A stretch of DNA of 64,000 nt from Sporolactobacillus shoreicorticis (GTDB lineage Bacteria; Bacillota; Bacilli; Bacillales; Sporolactobacillaceae). This document shows positions 34,982 to 47,722 of the stretch, piece by piece. The stretch is from positions 1 to 64,000 of the forward strand of contig NZ_JAMXWM010000012.1 in NCBI RefSeq assembly GCF_024125445.1, in the 5' to 3' direction. The notes beneath the pieces are model-generated. The model worked only from the letters and a program-made list of their open reading frames with translations. It was not told the origin of the DNA and made no database searches. The position numbers and the translations under genes were made by a program. Every line of letters begins with the position of its first letter. Positions within the stretch are counted from its first letter, which is position 1.

Positions 34982-36331
34982 TTAGCCCATCGCTTCTGAA
35001 GGTTCACTTTCCACAATACGCACATACACACCTTCGCTAATCGGATAACCTGTCTTTATGAGCTTAATGCGCACCAGTTTTCCAACAATATCCGTAGATG
35101 GATATTTAAATTTCACTTTTAAATAATTATCGGTAAATCCGACGAAATACCCATCCGGTTCGCGATGATTCAGGGGTTCCTCAGGAATGACTTCCAGAAC
35201 CTGATCAAGATACCTTTCTGCGTACTCCTCTGATAATTTCGCTGACAATTCAATCAGGCGATTAACCCGATCATGCTTGACTTCATCAGGAATTTGATTC
35301 GGCATGCCTGCTGCTGGCGTACCCGTTCTCTTTGAATATGGAAAAACATGGAGTTCAGAGAAATGAAGATCACGAATAAAATCATAGGTTTCCTGAAATT
35401 CTTCATCCGTTTCGCCCGGAAAACCAACGATGACATCCGAAGTCAGCGCAAAATCAGGCAGTGCTTGACGCAGACGCGCGATTTTCTCCGCAAAAAAACC
35501 TGTTTTGTATTTGCGATGCATGCGCTCCAGCACAGTATCTGAGCCTGCTTGAAGCGGAATATGAAGATGTCTGGCCAGAATCTTCGATTTACCTACAACA
35601 TCAATCACTTCATCAGTGATTTGACTCGCTTCGATTGAAGAGATTCTCAGCCGCGTCAACCCGTGCACATTATTCTCTAAATCCCGGAGCAGCCGTGCGA
35701 AATTATAGTTATCCATGTCTTCGCCATAACCAGCCGTATGTATTCCGGTCAGGACAATTTCTTTATAGCCGGCATCGACCAGCTGCTGTGCCTGCTTCAA
35801 TACATTCCCAGGTTCGCGGGAACGTAAAAGCCCGCGCGCCCAAGGAATCACGCAAAATGTACAGAAGTTATTGCAGCCTTCCTGAATCTTCAGTGATGCC
35901 CGCGTTCGATCTGTGAATTCGGGAACATCCAATTCTTCGTAAATCTTCGCTTTCATAATGTCGCTAACACCATTAATCGGTTCACGATCCTTACGGTATT
36001 GATCAACGAATCCGAGCAGATGATTACGGTCTTGGGTACCGACAACAATATCGACACCCGGTATTGACATAACCTCGGCAGGGGATGTTTGTGCATAGCA
36101 GCCCGTCACACAGATGACGGCATCCGGATTGCTGCGAATGGCACGTCGAATCGTCTGACGGCTCTTTTGGTCGCCTGTATTCGTTACCGTGCATGTATTA
36201 ATAACATAAACATCTGCATGTTTTTCGAATTCAGCACGATCATAGCCACTCTTCTTAAAAAGCTGCCAGATCGCCTCAGTTTCGTAGTGATTAACTTTGC
36301 ATCCTAAGGTATGAAAAGCAACAGAAGGCAT
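34982..36331 (-). CDS. mtaB: tRNA t6A37 methylthiotransferase MtaB
   Basis: A radical-SAM enzyme that adds a methylthio group to t6A37 of ANN-decoding tRNAs. The N-terminal cluster cysteines lie in LGCKVNHYE, NTCTVTNTGD and VTGCYAQ; the radical-SAM motif is CNNFCTFC. A C-terminal TRAM domain binds tRNA. The 449-residue length is normal. It ends the hrcA-to-mtaB gene string, two bases after rsmE. Confidence 0.95.
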   Translation of the reverse strand: MPSVAFHTLGCKVNHYETEAIWQLFKKSGYDRAEFEKHADVYVINTCTVTNTGDQKSRQTIRRAIRSNPDAVICVTGCYAQTSPAEVMSIPGVDIVVGTQDRNHLLGFVDQYRKDREPINGVSDIMKAKIYEELDVPEFTDRTRASLKIQEGCNNFCTFCVIPWARGLLRSREPGNVLKQAQQLVDAGYKEIVLTGIHTAGYGEDMDNYNFARLLRDLENNVHGLTRLRISSIEASQITDEVIDVVGKSKILARHLHIPLQAGSDTVLERMHRKYKTGFFAEKIARLRQALPDFALTSDVIVGFPGETDEEFQETYDFIRDLHFSELHVFPYSKRTGTPAAGMPNQIPDEVKHDRVNRLIELSAKLSEEYAERYLDQVLEVIPEEPLNHREPDGYFVGFTDNYLKVKFKYPSTDIVGKLVRIKLIKTGYPISEGVYVRIVESEPSEAMG

Positions 36332-36333
36332 TT

Positions 36334-37101
36334 TTAATCATCCACCTCACAATTTAGTAATTCAAAATGGTAGGAAATTGCCGACAACAAATAAATTGCC
36401 GTAGTCTCGGTTCTTAATATTCTAGGACCGAGTCCGCAAAGAACAAATCCATGATCTTCAAGTTTCTTTGCCTCGTCAACTGAGAGTCCCCCTTCCGGAC
36501 CGATAACTGCCAGTAGGCGATCACCTTTATTCATCTTTTTCAATAGGGTTGGAAATCCGGCCTGTGCACCTGATTTAGCCGTTTCTTCAAAAGCAACCAT
36601 TTTATAATCACAGGAAGTGCTGTAAGCGATCAATTGGTCAAGATCCATGGGTTCGCTCAATTTGGGAACATACAGTCGATGCGACTGTTCTGCGGCTTCT
36701 TTGCTGATTTTCTCTAAACGAAGCCGTTTCTTATCCTTTTTATTCTTCTTCCACAATGCGATTGATCGCTGCGCTTGAAATGGGATGAAAAGAGAAGCAC
36801 CGCATTCCGTCCCCTTCTGAATAATTGTATCGAATTTATCGGCCTTGGGTATGCCTTGAGCAATGGTTACCTGAATGGGCAGTTCGGAATTGCCAGTAAT
36901 TTTTTGCTTAATAACCGCGCAAACCTGTCCTCCATCGATGCTTTCGACAGCGCACAAGTAAGCTTTTCCCTTATTATTCGCACAAATGAGCGAATCAGAG
37001 GGTTTCATACGCATCACCTTTTGAATATGACGCGCATCATCGCCGGTAATAACAACGTGATGCTCAGTAAAATGATCCTCAGGAACAAAATAGCGTTGCA
37101 T
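36334..37101 (-). CDS. rsmE: 16S rRNA (uracil(1498)-N3)-methyltransferase
   Basis: A SPOUT-class methyltransferase of 255 residues. The PUA-like N-terminus has HHVVITGDDARHIQKVMRM, and the C-terminal trefoil-knot SAM site has AVIGPEGGLSVDEAK and LGPRILRTETTAI. The start overlaps the prmA stop by one base (TAATG), so it is coupled. Confidence 0.95.
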   Translation of the reverse strand: MQRYFVPEDHFTEHHVVITGDDARHIQKVMRMKPSDSLICANNKGKAYLCAVESIDGGQVCAVIKQKITGNSELPIQVTIAQGIPKADKFDTIIQKGTECGASLFIPFQAQRSIALWKKNKKDKKRLRLEKISKEAAEQSHRLYVPKLSEPMDLDQLIAYSTSCDYKMVAFEETAKSGAQAGFPTLLKKMNKGDRLLAVIGPEGGLSVDEAKKLEDHGFVLCGLGPRILRTETTAIYLLSAISYHFELLNCEVDD

Positions 37102-38045
37102 TATTCCGCCTTCTCAGCAACGAGAGCAATCCAGTCACCGGAGTCCATTTCTTCGATCACGTGCAACCCTGACTTAATAAGTGCTTCTTTTACTTGTTCT
37201 TTTTTGGGCCTGATAATACCTGAAGCGATAAGCAGACCGTCCTTTTGCAGTAAATCCGCGACTCCGCCTTCTGCCAACCGGATCACAAGTTCTGCAAGGA
37301 GATTGGCAACAACAATGGCATATTGACCCTTGACATTATCAGAAAGGTTATTGCGACTGACTGTCACCACATCTTGAACCTTATTTAATTTGACGTTAAT
37401 TTTAGCAGATTGAACGGCTACTTGATCTAAATCCACTGCATGAACCTTGCGGGCGCCAAGTTTCGCCGCAGCAATGGCCAATACCCCTGTGCCTGTACCC
37501 ACATCAAGAACCTCTGCCTTTTTGGACATATGAGTTTCAAGTGCCTCAATGCATAGCACTGTTGTCGGATGTGTTCCTGTACCGAATGCCATCCCAGGGT
37601 CGAGTTCAATCACCTTTCGGTTCGGATCTTCAGGATCAAAGTTTTCCCATGTTGGAACAATATAAAAATGTTCGCCAACGCTTACCGGTTTATAATATTT
37701 TTTCCAAGCAGTTGCCCATTCTTCCTCATTGTGCTCACTGAACGTAAGGCGCCCATCACCTAAGTCGATATCATACAAAAGAAGACTGTTTACCGATTGT
37801 TTAATCTCTTCTACCGTTTCCCCAAGAAAACTGTTAACAGGCAAATACGCTTTTACGTTTACGCCATCAATGGGATAGTCAGCGGGATCAAGCGAATATT
37901 CCGATCCTTCATCAGAAAGAAAAGTTTGCTGCAGATCCTGAGAATCTTCAATAACGACACCGCCTGCACCAGCTTCATAAAGAATATTGGTCACCGGCTC
38001 AATCGCTTCTTCAGTTGTATGAATGCAAATTTCCGACCATTTCAT
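37101..38045 (-). CDS. prmA: ribosomal protein L11 methyltransferase
   Basis: Trimethylates L11 using SAM. The N-terminal substrate-binding domain (KWSEICIHTTEEAIEPVTNI) precedes the methyltransferase core with VLDVGTGTGVLAIAAAKLGA and VVANLLAELVI. The 314-residue length is typical. It lies 61 bases after dnaJ, as in many Bacillota. Confidence 0.96.
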   Translation of the reverse strand: MKWSEICIHTTEEAIEPVTNILYEAGAGGVVIEDSQDLQQTFLSDEGSEYSLDPADYPIDGVNVKAYLPVNSFLGETVEEIKQSVNSLLLYDIDLGDGRLTFSEHNEEEWATAWKKYYKPVSVGEHFYIVPTWENFDPEDPNRKVIELDPGMAFGTGTHPTTVLCIEALETHMSKKAEVLDVGTGTGVLAIAAAKLGARKVHAVDLDQVAVQSAKINVKLNKVQDVVTVSRNNLSDNVKGQYAIVVANLLAELVIRLAEGGVADLLQKDGLLIASGIIRPKKEQVKEALIKSGLHVIEEMDSGDWIALVAEKAE

Positions 38046-38106
38046 CGCGTAAGTGGATTCGCTCCTTGTAGCTGTTTCATTTTTTTGTCATCACTGAAAA
38101 GATTGG

Positions 38107-39234
38107 TCAGTCAGCCTTGAATACTTTTTTCATCTTACCAAGGATGCCTTCATCATCTTCACTTATTTTATTTCCGCTAAGTTCAGCTAGCTTCTTGAAT
38201 ACCGCTTTTTCTTCATTGGACAGATGCTTCGGTGTGACAATCTTCACGGTGACATGTTCATCGCCTTGACCGTAGCCTCTGACATTCTTAATCCCCTTGC
38301 CTCTCAGGCGGAATTTAGTACCAGTCTGAGTTCCGGCAGGAATGCGCAGCTTCACTTTTCCGTAAAGTGTCGGTACTTCGATTTCATCGCCGAGTGCTGC
38401 TTGAGCAAAATTCAAAGGGACCTCCAGTAAAACATCATCGCCGGCTCTTTGATAATATTTATGCGGTTTGACACTGAACACAATGTACAAATCTCCTGAC
38501 GGTCCTCCGTTCACTCCAGGTTCACCTTGACCGGATAAACGAATCTGTTGACCGTCATCAATACCTGCAGGAATCTTAACTTCAATCTTTTTGTTTACTT
38601 TCATTTTACCTGTGCCGGCACAGGTTCCGCATGGATTCTTAATTATTTTACCGGTGCCATGGCAGTATGGGCAAACACGTCGATTCACAATACGGCCGAA
38701 CGGTGTATTCTGTTCTTGATTCAGTTGTCCGGTGCCGTGACAATGAGAACATTGCACCGGCTTTGTCCCCGGCTTTGCCCCGGTACCATGACAAGTCGTA
38801 CATGTTTCTTCCTTTGGAATCCGGATGTCCGTACTTTTGCCGAACGCAGCTTCTTCAAAGGTAATTGACATTTCGTATTGCAGATCCGATCCCTGACGCG
38901 GTGCATTGGGATCACGGCGTCTTGAACCGCCGTTAAAAATTTGATCAAAAATATCGCCAAAGCCGCCAAAGTCAGCACCGCTGAATCCTTGTGCACCGCC
39001 AAAGCCGCCTTGATTCGGATCAGCTTCGCCAAATTGATCGTACTGCGCTCTTTTTTGAGGATCGCTTAACGTCTCATAGGCTTTTGAAACCTCTTTAAAT
39101 TTTTCCGGCGCATCCGCATCTTTATTTACATCGGGATGATATTTTCGTGCCAGTTTTCGAAATGCTTTTTTAATTTCTTCCTTCGACGCGTCTTTACTTA
39201 CACCTAGGATTTCGTAATAATCCCGCTTACTCAT
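38107..39234 (-). CDS. dnaJ: chaperone DnaJ (Hsp40)
   Basis: Stimulates DnaK ATPase and delivers substrates. The J-domain carries the HPD motif (KYHPDVN). A Gly/Phe-rich linker follows, and then four zinc repeats [24 protein letters not shown] and CGTCAGTG. The C-terminal substrate-binding domains are complete (375 residues). The ATG at 39234 has GGGAGTG upstream. Part of the CIRCE-controlled unit. Confidence 0.98.
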   Translation of the reverse strand: MSKRDYYEILGVSKDASKEEIKKAFRKLARKYHPDVNKDADAPEKFKEVSKAYETLSDPQKRAQYDQFGEADPNQGGFGGAQGFSGADFGGFGDIFDQIFNGGSRRRDPNAPRQGSDLQYEMSITFEEAAFGKSTDIRIPKEETCTTCHGTGAKPGTKPVQCSHCHGTGQLNQEQNTPFGRIVNRRVCPYCHGTGKIIKNPCGTCAGTGKMKVNKKIEVKIPAGIDDGQQIRLSGQGEPGVNGGPSGDLYIVFSVKPHKYYQRAGDDVLLEVPLNFAQAALGDEIEVPTLYGKVKLRIPAGTQTGTKFRLRGKGIKNVRGYGQGDEHVTVKIVTPKHLSNEEKAVFKKLAELSGNKISEDDEGILGKMKKVFKAD

Positions 39235-39417
39235 CAAATCACTCCCGAAATGATTTCACATAGAGTTTATCATATCATTCGCCTGGCTGCTTAAGCAAGA
39301 AAAAGCCAAAGCCAGAAACCACGTCCGACTTCGACTTTCTCAAAAATTGCTTCCAGGCTTGAATCATGTGAGTCGCAAAAGGCTCCATTGATTCGATCAT
39401 TGGCTAGTATATGACCA

Positions 39418-41274
<1,857 letters not shown>

Positions 41275-41310
41275 CTAATAGTAAAAAACATTAAGTTTGA
41301 ACCGTCTGAA

Positions 41311-41955
41311 TCAAGAGCTGACTTTCACCATTGCCGGACGTATCACTCGTCCATTAAGTGTATAGCCCGCTTGAAGCACTTGAATAACCGTTCCGGATTC
41401 ATGATTGCCGCTTTCCTCCTGCATCACTGCTTGGTGAACGTTGGGATCAAAAGGCTGGTGCAGAGAAGGAATTTCTTCAACGCCCTCTTTTTTAAGTGCG
41501 CTTTCCAATTTCGACAACACCATTTCCATTCCCTTTTTTAAAGCCCTTGCATCTTCGGACACAGCTTCAACTGCAAGTGCACGTTGAAAATTATCAAGAA
41601 TCTCAAGCATATCCGAGACAAGATCCTGCGCTCGAAACTTACGCGCATCCGCTTTTTCCTTATTCGTGCGCTTTCGAAAGTTATCAAAATCGGCCTGTGT
41701 TCTGAGTCGCTGATTAACCGCGTCATCCGCCTGCTTTTTCAGTGCGTCGATCTCCGCTGTTTGTTCAGCAATTTGCTTCAAAAGTGCCTCAACATCTGAG
41801 GCTGCTTTTTTCGTAGCTTCAGCATCATCCACTTTCGGTTCGCCCGCGGAATCAGCGGCCGCATCTTCAACCGCTTTATCCTCAGTCTGCTTTTTTTTCA
41901 TTTCTTCTGTTTCTTCATTTGTACTGTTTGTTTCTTTATTTGCCTGCTCTGTCAT
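41311..41955 (-). CDS. grpE: nucleotide exchange factor GrpE
   Basis: Releases ADP from DnaK. A disordered, acidic N-terminal 60 residues is followed by a long coiled coil with RTQADFDNFRKRTNKEKADA, then the beta domain ending HESGTVIQVLQAGYTLNGRV and IRPAMVKVSS. The ATG at 41955 follows AGGAGGTGAG; the longer frame to 41994 overlaps hrcA and lacks a site. Confidence 0.97.
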   Translation of the reverse strand: MTEQANKETNSTNEETEEMKKKQTEDKAVEDAAADSAGEPKVDDAEATKKAASDVEALLKQIAEQTAEIDALKKQADDAVNQRLRTQADFDNFRKRTNKEKADARKFRAQDLVSDMLEILDNFQRALAVEAVSEDARALKKGMEMVLSKLESALKKEGVEEIPSLHQPFDPNVHQAVMQEESGNHESGTVIQVLQAGYTLNGRVIRPAMVKVSS

Positions 41956-41983
41956 AGGCTCACCTCCTGAAATAGTGAAAGAA

Positions 41984-43018
41984 CTAACGATCATGCCGCT
42001 CTTGTTGATTAAGATTCTCGGTCAGCAATTTGGAAACCATGTCAATCAGTGTGACGACACGAGGATAGGCCATTCGCTTCGGACCGATGACGGCAACTGT
42101 GCCTAAATGTTCACCGCCGACTGAATAGGTGGTTGTAATCAAGCTGCAGTCTTCAATACCGTTCAGTTTATTCTCGCGTCCTATGCGAATATGCAGGCCA
42201 TCAGACGGCATACTCATCAATTCGCGAATGATCTCTTTTCCTTCAAGCACGTCTAAAAGCGGTATGATCTTATCAACATCCTGAAATTCCGGCTGAGCAA
42301 GCATATTATTTTTACCGCTATAGAAAATCTGCTCCGGATCACTGATCGTAAGGCTGTCCTGCAACAAAGCCATGATGCGCTTGTAATCGCGGACATTTTC
42401 TCGCAGCACACCGGAAATTTCGGCATTCAAGCGGCTTTGAAGCTGGTAAAGCGGTACCATGTTCAGCTTGTCATTCAAAATATTGACGATTTTTTCAATA
42501 TCATCCGCTTTGATTGATTTAGGAATTGAAACAACACGGTTTTCCACATGGCCGGTATCGGTTACGATAATCAGAACACCCTGACTCTGATTCAGCTTAA
42601 CCATCTGAATGTGTTTCAACTTCATTTCCAAAAGTTCGGGGCCAAGCATAATCGCCGTGTAATTCGTGAATTCGGAAAGAATCTTAGCCGTCACACGAAT
42701 CAGTTCCTCAGTCTCGGAAAGTCTCTCATGGTACGCATGACGAATATTTCCAAGCTCGTCATCGGAAAGCATGACCGGCGACAGCAAATGATCAACATAA
42801 AAACGATAGCCTTTTTCCGACGGCACTCTCCCTGAGGAGAGATGTGTTTTCTCAAGATAACCCATCTCTTCCAGATCTGCCAGTTCATTTCTGATCGTCG
42901 CCGGGCTGAATGTGACACCTTCCCGTTTTGCAATGGACCGTGAACCAACAGGCTCTGCAGAGACAACATAGTCATTAACCAATAATTGCAGCAAAAACAA
43001 TTGACGATCAGTTAACAT
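41984..43018 (-). CDS. hrcA: heat-inducible transcription repressor HrcA
   Basis: Binds CIRCE operators and represses class I heat-shock genes; its folding depends on GroEL. The N-terminal winged helix is LTDRQLFLLQLLVNDYV through SRSIAKREGVTFSPATIRNE, and a GAF-like dimerisation region follows. The ATG at 43018 has AGAGGTGA eight bases upstream. It is first in the hrcA-grpE-dnaK-dnaJ order and lies directly behind a perfect CIRCE. Confidence 0.97.
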   Translation of the reverse strand: MLTDRQLFLLQLLVNDYVVSAEPVGSRSIAKREGVTFSPATIRNELADLEEMGYLEKTHLSSGRVPSEKGYRFYVDHLLSPVMLSDDELGNIRHAYHERLSETEELIRVTAKILSEFTNYTAIMLGPELLEMKLKHIQMVKLNQSQGVLIIVTDTGHVENRVVSIPKSIKADDIEKIVNILNDKLNMVPLYQLQSRLNAEISGVLRENVRDYKRIMALLQDSLTISDPEQIFYSGKNNMLAQPEFQDVDKIIPLLDVLEGKEIIRELMSMPSDGLHIRIGRENKLNGIEDCSLITTTYSVGGEHLGTVAVIGPKRMAYPRVVTLIDMVSKLLTENLNQQERHDR

Positions 43019-43035
43019 CTTATGGATCACCTCTG

Positions 43036-43062
43036 TTAGCACTCGTTCTCCCCGAGTGCTAA
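43036..43062 (-). promoter_or_regulatory. CIRCE operator
   Basis: TTAGCACTC (43036-43044), nine bases, then GAGTGCTAA (43054-43062): an exact match to the HrcA operator. It lies between the promoter and the hrcA start, so the whole hrcA-dnaJ unit should be autorepressed. Confidence 0.97.
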
Positions 43063-43073
43063 TTCTACATTAA

Positions 43074-43102
43074 AATTTACCAACTTCATTCCTGTTTGTC
43101 AA
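43074..43102 (-). promoter_or_regulatory. sigma-A promoter of the hrcA operon
   Basis: On the minus strand TTGACA (43097-43102), 17 bases and TAAATT (43074-43079), immediately before the CIRCE. Confidence 0.85.
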
Positions 43103-43118
43103 ATATTTTAGGACATTC

Positions 43119-44261
43119 TTAAGAAATTAAAAAGGCTTCAAAAACATTGTTTCCCAAAAAAACACCCTTTGGCGTCATTGCGAGCCGGCCGTCCCGCTCA
43201 TGAATCAGACCCCGCGCTTTTAATTGTTCGAGTTGCTTGCCATAGACTTGCTCAATCGGACGTCCGAATTTTTCCTTGAAATGTTCCACGCTGACGCCTC
43301 TCATAAGCCGGAGTCCGAGAAACATCTCTTCCTCCATTTTCTCGGTAAATGTTACTTCATGCTCGGAGACCCTCGCATTCCCTTGTTTACAAACATGTTC
43401 AATATATTTTTTTACCGGCCCGGCATTGGCATAGCGAATTCCTTTCCAATATCCATGTGCACCGGCGCCGATCCCGTAATATTCTTCGTTGTGCCAGTAC
43501 ATTGAGTTATGAACACCTTCATAGCCCGGTTTGGCAAAATTGCTGATCTCATAATGATGAAGCCCATGCTTCTCAAGTTCTAAAATAATTTGGCCGTACA
43601 TATCGGCTTCAAAATCTTCTCCGGGCAGTTTCAAGGTTCCGCTTTTCATTCGATTATAAAAAATAGTTTTCGGTTCAAGCTGGAGCGAATAAATCGATAT
43701 ATGCGGTATTCCCAGACTCAAAGCCCGTTCCAACGATTCATGCAGAACGGTTTCGGTCTGTCCCGGCAGCGCAAACATCAAATCAAGCGTAATATTGTTG
43801 AATCCATGTTCTTGCGCAAGCCGAACAGCATTGGCTGCATCATTGGCTCCATGCGCCCTGCCGATCTCCTTCAGCAGGCGATTGTCAAAGGTCTGGACAC
43901 CGACACTGAGCCGGGTCACACCAAATCGTTTCATAATCTTCAGCTTGGCTTCATTTAAACTCTCCGGATTCGCTTCAACTGTGAATTCTTTAATCGACGG
44001 ATTCATTAGATAGTGCTCGATGTCAATAAAAAGCCGTTCAAATTGTTGTTCATTAAGTGCGGTCGGTGTGCCACCCCCAACATAAATCGTTTCAGGCAGT
44101 CCGTCTGCTCCGTAACCTTTCATTTCCAAAGCAAGTGCATCCAAATAATCGTCAACCGGCTGATTCTTCATGAAGACTTTATTAAAATCGCAATAATAAC
44201 AAATATGATCGCAAAAAGGAATATGAATGTACGCTCCGCGATGCGCGGTCTTATTAATCAT
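43119..44261 (-). CDS. hemW: heme chaperone HemW / coproporphyrinogen oxidase-like protein
   Basis: A radical-SAM protein of 380 residues. The cluster motif [10 protein letters not shown] has the CX3CX2C spacing of HemW, lacking the extra cysteine of genuine Hem[13 protein letters not shown] and VEANPESLN follow. HemW inserts heme into respiratory proteins; older annotation calls it oxygen-independent coproporphyrinogen oxidase. The start overlaps lepA by eight bases. Confidence 0.93.
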   Translation of the reverse strand: MINKTAHRGAYIHIPFCDHICYYCDFNKVFMKNQPVDDYLDALALEMKGYGADGLPETIYVGGGTPTALNEQQFERLFIDIEHYLMNPSIKEFTVEANPESLNEAKLKIMKRFGVTRLSVGVQTFDNRLLKEIGRAHGANDAANAVRLAQEHGFNNITLDLMFALPGQTETVLHESLERALSLGIPHISIYSLQLEPKTIFYNRMKSGTLKLPGEDFEADMYGQIILELEKHGLHHYEISNFAKPGYEGVHNSMYWHNEEYYGIGAGAHGYWKGIRYANAGPVKKYIEHVCKQGNARVSEHEVTFTEKMEEEMFLGLRLMRGVSVEHFKEKFGRPIEQVYGKQLEQLKARGLIHERDGRLAMTPKGVFLGNNVFEAFLIS

Positions 44262-46077
44262 CTTGACTCATCCGGAACACAGCCATAAACGCTTCCTGCG
44301 GGACTTCAACACTTCCGACTGCCTTCATTCGCTTCTTGCCCTCTTTTTGTTTTTCGAGCAATTTGCGTTTACGCGATACGTCACCGCCGTAGCATTTGGC
44401 AAGAACATTTTTACGGAGTGCTTTAATTGTCGATCGGGAAATGATCTTCTGACCAATCGCTGCTTGAATCGGCACTTCAAATTGCTGACGCGGAATTAAT
44501 TCTTTTAATTTTTCAACAATCGCTTTACCACGGTCATAAGCAAATTCCTGATGCACAATAACGGAGAGTGCATCCACCTTTTCTCCATTAAGCAAAATAT
44601 CCATTTTCAGCAAATCACTCACACGGTACCCGTCCATCTCATAATCGAGCGATGCATAGCCCTTCGTGCTTGATTTAAGAATATCAAAAAAATCGTACAT
44701 GATTTCAGAAAGCGGCAGATCATAGATCACATTTGTTCGATTCGCATCAAGGTATTCCATCGTTTTGAATTCCCCGCGTTTCCTCTGGCAGAGCTCCATA
44801 ATTGATCCTACATAATCATTCGGTGTCATGATTGTAGCTTTGACATAGGGCTCTTCAACCTCGGCAATAAATTTGCGTTCCGGCATTTCCGATGGATTGC
44901 CGACTCGGACACTTGATCCGTCGGTCAATTTGACGTTATAGATAACGCTTGGTGCGGTCGCGATCAGATCAATGTTAAATTCGCGTTCTAAACGTTCTTG
45001 AACAATATCCATATGAAGCAGGCCAAGAAATCCACAGCGGAAACCAAAGCCGAGTGCTTCTGATGTTTCTGGTTCGTACTGAAGTGCAGAGTCATTCAAT
45101 TCAAGCCGGCCAAGTGCCTCCCTCAGATCATCATACCGGGCTGTGTCAATTGGATAAAGGCCGCAGTACACCATTGGATTCATCTTGCGATAGCCGGGCA
45201 GCGGCTTGTCCGCCGGGCGTTCTGCATGCGTCACGGTGTCACCGACTTGCGTATCATGGACAGACTTGATTGAAGCGGTAAGAAAGCCGACATCGCCAAC
45301 CGATAATTCCTCGCGACTTTCAATTTTCGGCGTTGCAACACCAACCTCCAATACCTCAAACGTTTTTCCATTCGCCATCATTTTAATTTGATCGCCGACA
45401 TGAACGGTTCCTTCGACGACACGGATATACACAACAACACCGCGATACGCATCATAGAGTGAATCAAAAATCAGCGCTTGAAGCGGCGCATTCGGATCAC
45501 CTGACGGTGCAGGTATCTTTTCAATAATTTGTTCAAGAATTTCATTAGTGCCAATTCCGGTTTTTGCCGATGCCAAAACCGCATCGGATGCGTCGAGACC
45601 AATCACGTCTTCTATTTCCTGTTTCACTCGGTCGGGATCAGCATTAGGCAGATCAATTTTATTAATAATCGAGATAATCTCCAAATTATTTTCTAAAGCA
45701 AGATAGACATTCGCCAAAGTCTGCGCTTCAACCCCTTGTGCTGCATCGACAACAAGAAGTGCACCTTCACATGCAGCAAGACTTCGCGAAACTTCATAAG
45801 AAAAGTCGACATGCCCGGGGGTGTCGATTAAGTGAAAGATGTAGGTCTCGCCGCTCGGTGCTGTATAATTTAATTCAACTGCATTCAATTTGATCGTTAT
45901 TCCGCGTTCACGTTCAAGGTCCATCGCATCAAGCATCTGCGCCTTCATTTCTCTTTGCGTCAGCGCCTGCGTCGCTTCCAATATCCGATCAGCTAATGTT
46001 GATTTTCCATGATCGATATGAGCAATGATTGAAAAATTACGGATTCGCGATTGACGCGTTCCTTGTTTCTCCGACAT
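44254..46077 (-). CDS. lepA: elongation factor 4 (LepA)
   Basis: A translational GTPase that back-translocates stalled ribosomes. G-domain motifs are [21 protein letters not shown] and [12 protein letters not shown]-like domains follow, with the LepA-specific C-terminus ending [17 protein letters not shown], which also occurs in other LepA proteins. The ATG at 46077 follows AGGAGGAAC; the frame to 46107 has no site. 607 residues. Confidence 0.98.
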   Translation of the reverse strand: MSEKQGTRQSRIRNFSIIAHIDHGKSTLADRILEATQALTQREMKAQMLDAMDLERERGITIKLNAVELNYTAPSGETYIFHLIDTPGHVDFSYEVSRSLAACEGALLVVDAAQGVEAQTLANVYLALENNLEIISIINKIDLPNADPDRVKQEIEDVIGLDASDAVLASAKTGIGTNEILEQIIEKIPAPSGDPNAPLQALIFDSLYDAYRGVVVYIRVVEGTVHVGDQIKMMANGKTFEVLEVGVATPKIESREELSVGDVGFLTASIKSVHDTQVGDTVTHAERPADKPLPGYRKMNPMVYCGLYPIDTARYDDLREALGRLELNDSALQYEPETSEALGFGFRCGFLGLLHMDIVQERLEREFNIDLIATAPSVIYNVKLTDGSSVRVGNPSEMPERKFIAEVEEPYVKATIMTPNDYVGSIMELCQRKRGEFKTMEYLDANRTNVIYDLPLSEIMYDFFDILKSSTKGYASLDYEMDGYRVSDLLKMDILLNGEKVDALSVIVHQEFAYDRGKAIVEKLKELIPRQQFEVPIQAAIGQKIISRSTIKALRKNVLAKCYGGDVSRKRKLLEKQKEGKKRMKAVGSVEVPQEAFMAVFRMSQDD

Positions 46078-46190
46078 AGTTGTTCCTCCTGCTTCAAAAA
46101 ACATCACTTAATCCCGATTATATCAATCAGCAGGACACGTTTCAATGAAGAACCTGAGAGCTTGGGTCAGCTGGCTACTCTGTACTCTGG

Positions 46191-46233
46191 TAAAATTAAA
46201 AAACCGATCAGTCCCCCCTCCCCCGACCGGTTT
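46191..46233 (-). terminator. terminator of gpr-yqxA
   Basis: On the minus strand AAACCGGTC and GATCGGTTT pair (one G-U) around a G-rich loop, followed by a T run. It separates yqxA from lepA. Confidence 0.75.
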
Positions 46234-46248
46234 GGTATGCAGTTTGTA

Positions 46249-46566
46249 TTATGAAACAAAAATTTGTATCAAACCATCCACAAATTCTGCAAGTGCACTG
46301 ACCCCCCACAAGAAAAATCGCTGCACTTTATCGGACAATGAATATCCCTTTCGTTCGGAAATCTCGTTGACCGCTGCGCTTTTCGAAGAATTTGATGGAT
46401 CATCCTGTTTATTTTTAGGTATCACAATTTGTTGTTCATGACTAGCCGTAGCCGTTGTTTCAACCGTCTGAGGCTGCTGCGCGTCCCGGACGGTTACCGC
46501 ACCGTAAAGCCCACACACGAGAAGCACAAACAATATGACAAAACATTCAATGACAAAGCGTTTCAT
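46249..46566 (-). CDS. yqxA: YqxA-like single-pass membrane protein (DUF3679 type)
   Basis: A 105-residue protein: MKRFVIECFVILFVLLVCGL is a membrane anchor, followed by a polar Gln/Thr/Ser-rich external segment and an amphipathic C-terminus (KVQRFFLWGVSALAEFVDGL). Its place between gpr and lepA and its layout fit B. subtilis yqxA. The ATG at 46566 follows GGGAGC; a longer frame to 46620 begins upstream of that. spoIIP, normally between gpr and yqxA, is missing. Confidence 0.7.
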   Translation of the reverse strand: MKRFVIECFVILFVLLVCGLYGAVTVRDAQQPQTVETTATASHEQQIVIPKNKQDDPSNSSKSAAVNEISERKGYSLSDKVQRFFLWGVSALAEFVDGLIQIFVS

Positions 46567-46645
46567 TTGTTCGCAGCTCCCTTCGAATTCAGGCTTGTCC
46601 TTTATTTCGTTGTTCATCATATGCAGGACAGCAGCAAATCATGTA

Positions 46646-47722
46646 TTAATGCGTAAATTGTCCGACATTTTTTTGATTGATCTGATGGTGCAGTGCCGCG
46701 TTTAATCCTTCCGCAATCACATTGCCCATTTTTTCAATAAAAAAATCGACTTCCTTTGGCGTGACCATCATCTGCGTTCCGCTCGCGCCAAGTGCTTCGC
46801 GAATTAATTGCGCTTTTTCTTCTTCGCTCAGTGTGCCGACCATTCCGAGAAATGCGGCGCGATTCTCTTTGCTTGGCAGATTTATTTTTTTGTAGTCGAT
46901 TTTTTCGCCAAAGTTCATCCAGGACGGCGCAAGCGATTTAGACGGTCCTGAATCGTTCATTTCCCGTGAGAGATGACGCAAAAGCAGATCAAGCGAATCG
47001 CTTGTAATCGTTACCGCATCGACAACAGTCGGCACACCGATAGCGATCACAGGAATTCCTAAAGTCTGCATGCTCAATTCTTTGCGATTGTTGCCCACTC
47101 CGGAACCAGGATGGATCCCGCTGTCAGCAACTTGGATGGTCGTGTTTACACGTTCCACCGCACGTGCTGCCAGCGCATCAACCGCAATAACAAAGTCAGG
47201 TTTTGTTTTCTCAATGATGCCAAGAATAATATCGCTCGTCTCGATGCCAGTCACACCCATTACGCCGGGCGTAAAAGCACTGACAGGGCGATAACCCGGC
47301 TGAACATTCTCCGGCTGAAGATCAAATAGATGCTTGGTGACAAGGACATTCTGCACAACACTTGGACCTAATGCATCAGGGGTCACCTTCCCGTTCCCCA
47401 AGCCAACAACAAGGCAGCTTGCATCATCCGCGATTGACAATTGCTTCAAAAATTGAGCAAAATATTTAGCAAACACGCGCTCCATCTTTCCCTCAATCTC
47501 CGTATCTGCCGAACGAAGCTCCCGCGCCTCAAAAGTCAAGTAAGCGCCAGGCTTTTTATTCATAGCTGTAGCGGCTTGCCGATCTATGGTCATTGATGTG
47601 ATCCTTATTCCCGATTCTTTTTTTTCTTCACTGTGTACACCCTGTATTGTCGGCCTTTTCTCACTTTCTTCGATCGCCAGGTCGGTACGAACCGCATACT
47701 GTTTCAAATCCAGCTCACTCAT
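46646..47722 (-). CDS. gpr: spore germination protease GPR
   Basis: Degrades small acid-soluble spore proteins at germination. Made as a zymogen: the sequence [11 protein letters not shown] contains the expected processing site after D14. The body carries the A25 family motifs [46 protein letters not shown] and [12 protein letters not shown]. The 358-residue length is usual. It is normally transcribed in the forespore; no clear sigma-G promoter was recognised. Confidence 0.96.
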   Translation of the reverse strand: MSELDLKQYAVRTDLAIEESEKRPTIQGVHSEEKKESGIRITSMTIDRQAATAMNKKPGAYLTFEARELRSADTEIEGKMERVFAKYFAQFLKQLSIADDASCLVVGLGNGKVTPDALGPSVVQNVLVTKHLFDLQPENVQPGYRPVSAFTPGVMGVTGIETSDIILGIIEKTKPDFVIAVDALAARAVERVNTTIQVADSGIHPGSGVGNNRKELSMQTLGIPVIAIGVPTVVDAVTITSDSLDLLLRHLSREMNDSGPSKSLAPSWMNFGEKIDYKKINLPSKENRAAFLGMVGTLSEEEKAQLIREALGASGTQMMVTPKEVDFFIEKMGNVIAEGLNAALHHQINQKNVGQFTH

